This document shows positions 15,261 to 21,458 of a stretch of DNA of 33,265 nt, one piece after another. How positions within the stretch are numbered: position 1 is the stretch's first letter; each line of letters starts with the position of its first letter. A program made the position numbers and the translations under genes. The notes beneath the pieces are model-generated. The model was given only the letters and a program-made list of their open reading frames with translations. It was not told the DNA's origin and did not search any database. Origin of the DNA: JBBSEZ01 sp038239195 (GTDB lineage: Bacteria > Planctomycetota > Planctomycetia > Gemmatales > Gemmataceae); the NCBI GenBank assembly GCA_038239195.1, contig JBBSEZ010000049.1, forward strand, positions 1 through 33,265. The letters are read 5' to 3'.

Positions 15261-16730
15261 TCACCTCGGCGGCCCGCGGAACCTCTTGCGCTCTCCCGCG
15301 TACCAGACCGCCACCAGCACCGCCACCGTCCCCAGCACGACGAGCAACGCCTTCTCGTTGGGCTCCTGGACGCCGATGCTGAACAGCACCGCGCAGCCGA
15401 CCACGCACACCAGCGCCAGCGGGCGATACCAGCGCCCCAGCTCCCACGGCCCCATCCGCGTCCACGTCTTTCCGTGGGCCAGCAGGCCCAGGGCCGTCGG
15501 TAGCACGTAGGCGAGGTAGAGGAACAGCACGCAGACCGCCGTGGTGGTCGAGTAGACCGGCGTGTAGACGGTGAACGCCACCGACAGGCCCGCCACCGCC
15601 CAGATCGAATACACCGGCGTTCCCCACTTCCGGCTTACCCGGCGCAGCAGCGCGCTGAACGGCAGCCCGCCGTCGCGCGCGAACGCGAAGGCCATGCGCG
15701 AGGCCGACGTGACCGCCGCCAGCCCGCACAGGTACTGCGCCAGCGCGATGGCCAGGAACAGCGCCTTCGCCAACCAGCCCGGCAGCGCCCCGCCGACGAC
15801 CCACGCGAACGCCCCCTTCCCCTGGTTGGCCGCCTCCCCGAGGTCGGGCGCTGCCAGCACCACGGCGCACAGCATCACCCAGCCGAACGCCCCCGACACC
15901 ATCACCGAGCGCACGATGCCTCGCGGCACGTGAACGCTCGCGCCCACCGTCTCCTCGGCGGCGTGGGCCGAGGCGTCGAAGCCGGTCAGGGTGTAGGCCG
16001 GGAGCAGCAGGCCCAGCAGGAAGAGCGCCGTGCGCGACGAGCTGGTCGGCCAGACCGGCTCCTCGCCGGGGAGGCCGCTGAAGTTCTCGAATCGCACCAA
16101 CCGCCCCCAATCGAGGGACGGCGCGAAGGCGAGCAGGAGCGCCGTCACGGAAAAGGCGACGAGAAGGATCCAGTATCCCGAGAAGTCGGTCAGGCGCGTC
16201 GTGAAGCGGATGCCGAAGTGGTTGACGAGCGCCTGCGACCCGGTGAGGGCGAGCACGACGCAACTTTGCACGACGAGCTGCCAGGGCCCGAGCTCTTTCG
16301 CGTCGAAGCCAAGCGCGCTGGTGACGAACTCGTAGGTGCCGACGTTGATGGCGGCGAGGACGGTGACGAGGCCGGCGAGGTTGAGCCAGGCCGTCCCCCA
16401 GCCCCAGCCGCGCCCGCCCAGGATCGAGGCCCAGTGGTAGAGCCCGCCTGCCGTCGGGAAGGCCGACGCCACCTGTCCCATCGTCAGCGCCACCGTCAGC
16501 GAGAACAGACAGCAGAGCGGCCAGCCCAGCCCGATGGCCGCTCCGCCGACGCTGCACAGGCCGACGTGAAACGACGTGACGCCCCCCGCCAGGATGCAGA
16601 TGATCGACAGCGACAGCGCGTAGTTCGAGAACGCCCCCATGCCGCGCCGCAGTTCCTGGGGGTAGCCCAGCCGGTGCAGCGTGCGGACGTCGTCGGCGAT
16701 GGCCTGTTCGCGGGTGGGGCTGTCGCTCAC
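15261..16730 (-). CDS. APC-superfamily amino acid/amine permease (ACT-type), likely linked to ethanolamine use
   Basis: 489 residues, about twelve membrane spans. Motifs of the amino acid/choline transporter branch of the APC superfamily are visible: FPTAGGLYHWASILGGRGWGW near residue 95, GFDASAHAAEET in the middle, and SRMAFAFARDGGLPFS. The protein starts at GTG 16730, and GTGA (16727-16730) is shared with the eutC stop. The two are therefore translationally coupled, and the substrate is plausibly ethanolamine or a related amine (inference from context; the motifs alone would also fit GABA, choline or amino acids). The longer open frame upstream runs over eutC in a different frame and is not real. 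No other transporter gene lies in the window. Confidence 0.85.
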   Translation of the reverse strand: MSDSPTREQAIADDVRTLHRLGYPQELRRGMGAFSNYALSLSIICILAGGVTSFHVGLCSVGGAAIGLGWPLCCLFSLTVALTMGQVASAFPTAGGLYHWASILGGRGWGWGTAWLNLAGLVTVLAAINVGTYEFVTSALGFDAKELGPWQLVVQSCVVLALTGSQALVNHFGIRFTTRLTDFSGYWILLVAFSVTALLLAFAPSLDWGRLVRFENFSGLPGEEPVWPTSSSRTALFLLGLLLPAYTLTGFDASAHAAEETVGASVHVPRGIVRSVMVSGAFGWVMLCAVVLAAPDLGEAANQGKGAFAWVVGGALPGWLAKALFLAIALAQYLCGLAAVTSASRMAFAFARDGGLPFSALLRRVSRKWGTPVYSIWAVAGLSVAFTVYTPVYSTTTAVCVLFLYLAYVLPTALGLLAHGKTWTRMGPWELGRWYRPLALVCVVGCAVLFSIGVQEPNEKALLVVLGTVAVLVAVWYAGERKRFRGPPR

Positions 16731-17515
16731 GGCGCTTCCCCCCGCGAGGAGAGGGCGGGCCGTTGCTCCTTGACCGCGACGCCGCTCGCCCTGGCCGAGC
16801 GCATTTGCTCCGCAAGCGCGAGGATGCGCGGCCCCGCCTCGGGAACGGGGACGCCTCGGGCATGGATGTTGGACACGAGGTTGCGCTCGGCGTCGGTATG
16901 ACCGGCGCGCGGCCGATAGGCCAGGTAGGCCGAGAGGCCCTCCGCCGTCGCCAGGCCGGGCCGCTCGCCGATCAGCAACACCACCACTTCCGGGCCCAGC
17001 AAGTCGCCGACGTCGTTCAGCACGCCGACTCGGCAGTGGCGCACGAAGAACGGTTGCCCGAACCGCAGGCCCCGCCCCGCCGCGAGATCGGCCAGCAGCG
17101 GCAACAATGCCGGCACCTGGGCGACGACCGCCGCCGCCGACAGCCCGTCGCCGACGACCACCTGGAGCTCGGCGCCGGCCGGGCAACGCTCGCGCACCTG
17201 CTGGCGCCCGACATCGTCGAGTTCTCGGCCAAGGTCGGGCCGCATGAGGTATTGCTCCTTGGTGACAGCACGAGTGGCCACCTCGAAGAGAGAGAATCGC
17301 TCCACGAGCTCGGCCCCGAGACCACTCTCGAGATCGACCTCGGCATGGACGGCATCGCGCGCGGCGGCGTGGTCGCAGCGCAGCGCGAGGTGCGTGGCGG
17401 TGCGGTACGCGGGGCCGGCGCGGCCGACGAGAACGCGGGCCGGGGTCCGCGCGCGCAGGGCGGCGATCGGGCCCGGCTCGGGAGCGGCGGGGGCTGGCGG
17501 AGGGTGCTGGCTCAT
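16727..17515 (-). CDS. eutC: Ethanolamine ammonia-lyase small (light) subunit
   Basis: 262 residues, within the usual EutC range. Family signatures are plain: ARVLVGRAGPAYRTATHL, LRCDHAAARDAVHAEVD, the block KEQYLMRPDLGRELDD, VVVGDGLSAAAVVAQVPALLP, VLLIGERPGLATAEGLSAY and ERNLVSNIHARGVPVPEA. EutC pairs with the catalytic EutB subunit to hold adenosylcobalamin and convert ethanolamine to acetaldehyde and ammonia. Unusually, eutB is not adjacent: upstream on this strand is only a divergent promoter and the CapA-like gene. It overlaps the permease by GTGA. No Shine-Dalgarno precedes the ATG, and a possible -10 ends only 6 nt upstream, consistent with a leaderless mRNA (inference). No microcompartment genes are seen. 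Confidence 0.92.
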   Translation of the reverse strand: MSQHPPPAPAAPEPGPIAALRARTPARVLVGRAGPAYRTATHLALRCDHAAARDAVHAEVDLESGLGAELVERFSLFEVATRAVTKEQYLMRPDLGRELDDVGRQQVRERCPAGAELQVVVGDGLSAAAVVAQVPALLPLLADLAAGRGLRFGQPFFVRHCRVGVLNDVGDLLGPEVVVLLIGERPGLATAEGLSAYLAYRPRAGHTDAERNLVSNIHARGVPVPEAGPRILALAEQMRSARASGVAVKEQRPALSSRGEAP

Positions 17516-17521
17516 GCGGCA

Positions 17522-17551
17522 AGTTTACCCCTCGGGCGCGGGCGCTTACAA
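17522..17551 (-). promoter_or_regulatory. Candidate eutC promoter, possibly leaderless
   Basis: On the minus strand TTGTAA (17551-17546), an 18-nt spacer, then TAAACT (17527-17522). Each hexamer matches the sigma-70 consensus at four of six bases. Initiation about 7 nt beyond the -10 would fall at the A of the eutC ATG (17515). The -35 lies over the -10 of the opposing promoter. Confidence 0.4.
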
Positions 17552-17552
17552 T
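17524..17552 (+). promoter_or_regulatory. Candidate promoter for the CapA-like gene
   Basis: TTTACC (17524-17529), a 17-nt spacer and TACAAT (17547-17552). The -10 matches consensus at five of six. Initiation would be near 17559, giving a ~40-nt leader to the ATG at 17599 but almost none to the ATG at 17563. Confidence 0.5.
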
Positions 17553-17598
17553 CCAGAAGAGGATGTCGCCTCGCGGTTTCTCGGTTGCGAAGGCCCCC

Positions 17599-18966
17599 AT
17601 GAACGCCCCCTCTCCCAACTATTTCCCCTATGTCGATTCCGGCGAGCCGCGGCTGCCGCGCTACCTGCGCACGCGCGCCGAGGGCCTGTCGCTGCGCGAG
17701 GGGCTCTTGAGCGGGCTGTCCTACGTCCGCAAATGGCTCGGGGGCAAGTGGAGCGCTTCGCCCGAGGAGCTCCGCTACTTCGACGACCAGCGCCAGCTCC
17801 TCCGCCACCTCGTCGGCGAGCCGCCCGATCCCGACGCGGCCCGGCTCGCGATGGCCGGCGACCTCATGTGGATTCAGCGCGGCTGGAGCTCGTTCGTCTC
17901 GCCTGGTGCGCTCGATCATCTCAACTCCCACGACGTGGTCCTCGCCAACCTGGAGTCGGTCATCTCGACGCGCTTCAAGGTGCCGTCGCTGTTCCCCGAC
18001 TATGTCAGCTACAACTCCGATCCCGCTCTGGTGAGCTCGTTCCGCCGGCCCGACGGGCGCAACACGTTCACCGCCCTGGCGACGTGCAACAACCACAGCC
18101 TCGACCGCGGCGACCAGGGCATGCTCGACACGCTCGCCTTCCTCGACGCCCAGGGGATCGCCCACGCCGGCGTCCGGCGAAGCGCCGAAGAACGGTCCTT
18201 CGCGACCTGGCAGAGCAAGGGCGTTACGTTCGGCTTCCACGCCGCCTGCTGGGGGCTGAACAACCCGACCCTGGCCGCCACCACCCGGCTGCACATCGAG
18301 GTGCTCCCTGGCCTGGTGCCGCGCGTCAAACACCCCGTGGACCTCGGCAACGTCCGCCGCGCCCTTGCGGGGATGAGCGCGGCGGGGGTGGACTTCAAGA
18401 TCGTCTGTCTGCACTGGGGCCACGAGTTCGAGCTCTACCCCACCCCCGACGTCATGCAGGTCGGCCGCGAGATCGTCCGCGCCGGCGCCGACGTCGTCAT
18501 GGGCAGCCACCCGCACGTCGTCCAGCCGCTCGAGGTCTGCTTCGTCAATGGCTACGAGGGGCGCTACGGGGAGCGCTGGGGCCCCCTGTCGGCGCTCGAA
18601 GAAACGACCGGCTGCGTCCTTCGCGACGAGACCGGCGTGCCGCGCAAGGGCCTGCTCGTCTACTCGCTGGGCAACTTCGTGACCGCCATGTTCGGGCTGC
18701 ACTGTCAGATCGGCATGACTGTCGGGCTGGAGGTGAAGCGCGACCCGTTCACGGGCCGGGCGGACTGGCAACGGCCGAGCCTGCGCCTGCTCCACACGGT
18801 GCAGCGCGACGCGCGGACGCGCGGCCAGCGCCTGGTGCTGCTGGACGAGTATTTGAAGGAACGCCAGGCCATCGGCCGGCGCGAGCGGAAGCTGGCGGAA
18901 ATGGGGGCGGTGCTGCGCCGGCATTTGCTGGGGGCGTTAGCCCCCGGAGCCGTGCCGAAAGAGTAA
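17599..18966 (+). CDS. CapA-family (PGA_cap) metallophosphatase-like protein
   Basis: 455 residues. Motifs of the poly-gamma-glutamate capsule protein CapA/PgsA domain appear in order: AMAGDLMW, VVLANLESVIS, FTALATCNNHSLDRGDQGM, FKIVCLHWGHEFE, VVMGSHPHVVQPLE and KGLLVYSLGNFVTAMF. Together they line a calcineurin-like metal centre. Neither a signal peptide nor a membrane anchor is obvious, unlike capsule-operon CapA, and no capB/capC lies nearby, so a capsule role should not be assumed. The ATG at 17599 is favoured over one at 17563: GAAGG sits 5 nt upstream of the former, whereas AGAGG touches the latter with no spacing. The last ~13 residues (GALAPGAVPKE) are encoded by a dispersed repeat, so the C-terminus may have been extended by its insertion. 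Confidence 0.85.
   Translation: MNAPSPNYFPYVDSGEPRLPRYLRTRAEGLSLREGLLSGLSYVRKWLGGKWSASPEELRYFDDQRQLLRHLVGEPPDPDAARLAMAGDLMWIQRGWSSFVSPGALDHLNSHDVVLANLESVISTRFKVPSLFPDYVSYNSDPALVSSFRRPDGRNTFTALATCNNHSLDRGDQGMLDTLAFLDAQGIAHAGVRRSAEERSFATWQSKGVTFGFHAACWGLNNPTLAATTRLHIEVLPGLVPRVKHPVDLGNVRRALAGMSAAGVDFKIVCLHWGHEFELYPTPDVMQVGREIVRAGADVVMGSHPHVVQPLEVCFVNGYEGRYGERWGPLSALEETTGCVLRDETGVPRKGLLVYSLGNFVTAMFGLHCQIGMTVGLEVKRDPFTGRADWQRPSLRLLHTVQRDARTRGQRLVLLDEYLKERQAIGRRERKLAEMGAVLRRHLLGALAPGAVPKE
18930..18949. repeat. GGCGTTAGCCCCCGGAG repeat, copy 1, inside the 3' end of the CapA-like gene
   Basis: A hairpin GGGGGC-GTTA-GCCCCC (18930-18945) followed by GGAG. The 17-nt text GGCGTTAGCCCCCGGAG (18933-18949) recurs exactly at 18972-18988. 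It codes for the tail of the CapA-like protein. Confidence 0.75.
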
Positions 18967-18971
18967 GCGCA

Positions 18972-18988
18972 GGCGTTAGCCCCCGGAG
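18972..18988. repeat. GGCGTTAGCCCCCGGAG repeat, copy 2
   Basis: Exact 17-nt second copy, 6 nt after the stop codon of the CapA-like gene and 39 nt from copy 1. This copy lacks the left half of the hairpin. Confidence 0.75.
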
Positions 18989-19008
18989 AACAACGACGCG
19001 GGAGGCGA

Positions 19009-19040
19009 AGCCCCCGGCTCGCCAGGGTGCGCCGGGGGCT
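19009..19040 (+). terminator. GC-rich stem-loop between the CapA-like and TIGR00300 genes
   Basis: AGCCCCCGGC (19009-19018) pairs perfectly with GCCGGGGGCT (19031-19040) around a 12-nt loop. It shares the GCCCCCGG text with the two repeats just upstream and may be a third, inverted-pair member of that family. It could end the upstream transcript; there is no U-run. A TACAAT box follows 10 nt later. Confidence 0.5.
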
Positions 19041-19050
19041 CGCCGCTTGC

Positions 19051-19056
19051 TACAAT
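19051..19056 (+). promoter_or_regulatory. Candidate -10 box (TACAAT) for the TIGR00300 gene
   Basis: TACAAT lies 38 nt upstream of the ATG at 19095, the same hexamer as at 17547 and 27576. The -35 position falls in the GC-rich stem-loop and does not match consensus. Confidence 0.4.
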
Positions 19057-19094
19057 GACGCGCGGCCGTTGTCCCCTTGAACCAGGAGGGCGTC

Positions 19095-20339
19095 ATGGTT
19101 GCGTCCACGCCGAGCAAGCAAGCATTCGTCGAGGAGGTCGAGATCCTGGGGCACATCATCGACTCGCTGCTCCTGCCCAAGGTACTCGACGAGGTGCTCA
19201 CCCAGGGCGGGTCCTACGTCATCAAGGAAATTCGCATCGGTCAGCGGCAGAACGACCAGAGCCATGCCCTCATCGAGGTGCGCGCCGAAACCAGCGAGGC
19301 GCTCCAGAAGATCCTCAACGGCATCCACGACCACGGCGCGGTGCCCGTCACTACCACCGACTGCGCCACCGTGGCCGGCGACCTCGACGGCGCCTTCCCC
19401 GAGGGGTTCTACAGCACCACCAACTACCGCACCCAGGTGCGCCTCAGCGGCGAGTGGATCGACGTCGAAGACCAGGAGATGGACTGCGGCATCCTCATCG
19501 ACCCTGAGGGCGCCTCCGCCCGCTGCGTCCCCATGACCGACGTGCGCCTGGGCGACAAGATCGTCGTCGGGCGCAAGGGCCTGCGCGTCTTCCCCGCCGA
19601 GACGACGGCCCGGCACAGCCTTTTCGAGTTCATGGCCAGCCCGGTGTCGAGCGAGAAGCCCAAGGGCGTGACCGTGCGCGAGATCGCCAAGGCCATGAAG
19701 CGCACGCGCGACAGCGGCGAGAAGATCCTGGCCGTCCTCGGCCCCGCCGTCGTCCACACCGGCAGCGTCGAGCACGTCTGCCAGTTGGTCCGCACCGGCT
19801 ACCTCAACGTCCTGTTCGCCGGCAACGCCCTGGCCACCCACGACGTCGAGCAGGCCCTCTACGGCACGAGCCTCGGCATCTCCGCCGACCACGGCCTGCC
19901 GACCGAGGAGGGCCACGAGCACCACCTGCGCGCCATCAACACCATGCGCCGGCTGGGCGGAATTCGCACCGCCGTCGAGCGCGGGGCCCTCAAAAGGGGC
20001 ATCATGTACGAGTGCGTCAAGCACGACGTGCCGTTCCTCCTCGCCGGCAGCATCCGCGACGACGGGCCGTTGCCGGAGGTCATCACCGACGCGCTGGAGG
20101 CCCAGCGGGCCATGCGCGAGTTGATCCGCGGCGTCGGCTTCTGCCTGATGGTGGCGACGATGCTGCACTCGATCGCGACGGGCAATCTGCTCCCGGCCTG
20201 GGTCAAGGTGGCGTGCGTGGACATCAACCCCGCGACGGTGACGAAGTTGACCGACCGCGGCAGCGTCCAGACGGTCGGCGTCGTCACCGACGCCGAGCCG
20301 TTCCTGCGGGCCCTCGTCGCGGAGCTGGGAAAGAGCTGA
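19095..20339 (+). CDS. TIGR00300-family (LOR/SDH domain) protein, possible ornithine cyclodeaminase
   Basis: 414 residues. The N-terminal LOR/SDH conserved domain (about 10-100: VEILGHIIDSLLLPKVLDEVL, SYVIKEIRIGQ, SHALIEVRAETSEAL) is followed by a middle beta-rich segment. A Rossmann-like C-terminal part follows (AVLGPAVVHTGSVEHVCQLVRTGYLNVLFAGNALATHDVEQAL; MVATMLHSIATGNLLPA; KVACVDINPATVTKLTDRG). Relatives include archaeal-type ornithine cyclodeaminases that convert ornithine to proline using bound NAD, and the domain shared with plant lysine-ketoglutarate reductase/saccharopine dehydrogenase. The exact reaction here is an inference. The ATG has AGGAGGG 4 nt upstream; an in-frame TTG at 19077 is an alternative. 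It converges on the beta-propeller gene with only 6 nt between stops. Confidence 0.85.
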   Translation: MVASTPSKQAFVEEVEILGHIIDSLLLPKVLDEVLTQGGSYVIKEIRIGQRQNDQSHALIEVRAETSEALQKILNGIHDHGAVPVTTTDCATVAGDLDGAFPEGFYSTTNYRTQVRLSGEWIDVEDQEMDCGILIDPEGASARCVPMTDVRLGDKIVVGRKGLRVFPAETTARHSLFEFMASPVSSEKPKGVTVREIAKAMKRTRDSGEKILAVLGPAVVHTGSVEHVCQLVRTGYLNVLFAGNALATHDVEQALYGTSLGISADHGLPTEEGHEHHLRAINTMRRLGGIRTAVERGALKRGIMYECVKHDVPFLLAGSIRDDGPLPEVITDALEAQRAMRELIRGVGFCLMVATMLHSIATGNLLPAWVKVACVDINPATVTKLTDRGSVQTVGVVTDAEPFLRALVAELGKS

Positions 20340-20345
20340 GGGGCG

Positions 20346-21404
20346 TCAAAACACCGCCGCGACCTTCACCACCTTCCCCGCCTTGTCGATGCGCACGACG
20401 CGAAAGGCCGAGGTCACGCCGTAGGCGATACCGTCGGGGGCGAAGGCGAAGCCGCCGAAATACTCCGGCCAGCCCGGCAGCGCCTCGAGCTCGAACTTCA
20501 CCCGCTTTCCGCCCTCCAAGGGCCCGTACAGGCCCTCGCGCATCCCCCCGCACGCCAGCAGCTTGCCGTCGGGCGACACGGCCAGCGCGTGGTTGAACGT
20601 CAGCCCCGTCTCGAAGAGGGCCGTCGCACCGCTCGCCTCGATCCTGGCGCAGGTGTTGTTGAAGTTCGTCACCCACACCTTGCCGCCCGCCACGGCCAAC
20701 TGCGTGCTGTCCGAGTCGGAGGTGTACCACAGCGGCACCGCGCGCAGCACCTTGCCCTTGGCGACCTCCACCGTGAGCAGCGACGACACCATCCCGTCGT
20801 GCCGCTGCCGAAACTCCCTGCGGCCCAGTTCGCTCAACTTGGGCGACGGCTCGCTCAGCGGGAGCTTCTTCTCGGCGCCCGCCCGGCCCTCGGAGACCAT
20901 CACGAGCTTCTTCCCCTCGGCGTCAAAGGCGTAGGCGGCGGCGCGCTCCGTAAGCTCGACCGTGCCCTTCTCCTTCACGTCGGTCAGCGACAGCAGCCGC
21001 AGGCGGGCCTCGGGATAGGACGACCGGTCGCGCACCGCCACCAGATCGGCGGCGCGCGAAATCACCGCCCCGGAGCAGCGCGGCACCCTTTCGAGCAGTT
21101 TCCAGGTCGCCGCGTCGAAGAGCCGCAGCGACTCGCTGTCGTCTTCGAGCAGGAGGCGCGACCCGTCGCGGTTGAAGGCCAGGAAGACGATCCGCCCCCC
21201 GACCCACACGCGCCGGCGCACTTCGAGGGTGACCGGGTCGAGCAGGTAGAGGGTGCGGTTCTGCCCCCCGACCGCGAGCGATTTACCATCGGGGCTGACC
21301 GCAACCGCGTCGAGCCCGCCCCAGCGCGGGGCGCGGGCAGAGGCGGGCGCGGCCGCGAGCAGCAGCAGGGCAGCGGCCAGCGGCAGGAGAAAAGCTCGGT
21401 TCAT
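20346..21404 (-). CDS. Secreted WD40-like beta-propeller protein
   Basis: 352 residues with a clear signal peptide (LLPLAAALLLLAAAPASARA). Blade-like repeats follow, with signatures AVSPDGKSLAVGGQNRTLYLLD (around 33-55), AFNRDGSRLLLEDDSESLRLFD, YAFDAEGKKLVMVSEG, ALAVSPDGKLLACGG and FAFAPDGIAYGVTSAFRVV. This is the PQQ/WD40-like, probably seven-bladed, propeller used for binding rather than catalysis. GGGGAG lies about 6 nt before the ATG. Same strand and 54 nt downstream of the alpha-galactosidase-like gene, so probably the third gene of a secreted-protein unit. The 54-nt gap contains a GCCGAGC/GCTCGGC palindrome (21419-21434). Ligand unknown. Confidence 0.78.
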   Translation of the reverse strand: MNRAFLLPLAAALLLLAAAPASARAPRWGGLDAVAVSPDGKSLAVGGQNRTLYLLDPVTLEVRRRVWVGGRIVFLAFNRDGSRLLLEDDSESLRLFDAATWKLLERVPRCSGAVISRAADLVAVRDRSSYPEARLRLLSLTDVKEKGTVELTERAAAYAFDAEGKKLVMVSEGRAGAEKKLPLSEPSPKLSELGRREFRQRHDGMVSSLLTVEVAKGKVLRAVPLWYTSDSDSTQLAVAGGKVWVTNFNNTCARIEASGATALFETGLTFNHALAVSPDGKLLACGGMREGLYGPLEGGKRVKFELEALPGWPEYFGGFAFAPDGIAYGVTSAFRVVRIDKAGKVVKVAAVF

Positions 21405-21458
21405 GGTCGTCTCCCCGCGCCGAGCGAGCTCGGCGGCTAAAGGTTTGGCCCGACCCGG

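Noticed and set aside
16727..17515. Ethanolamine microcompartment locus.
   Set aside because: No shell protein, eutB or aldehyde dehydrogenase gene is in the window; only eutC and a permease.
17599..18966. Capsule (poly-gamma-glutamate) biosynthesis operon.
   Set aside because: The CapA-type domain is present, but no capB, capC or other polymer genes are nearby and no membrane anchor is visible.
21419..21434. GCCGAGC-GA-GCTCGGC palindrome as terminator or operator.
   Set aside because: The loop is too short unless two pairs open, and nothing else supports a function.
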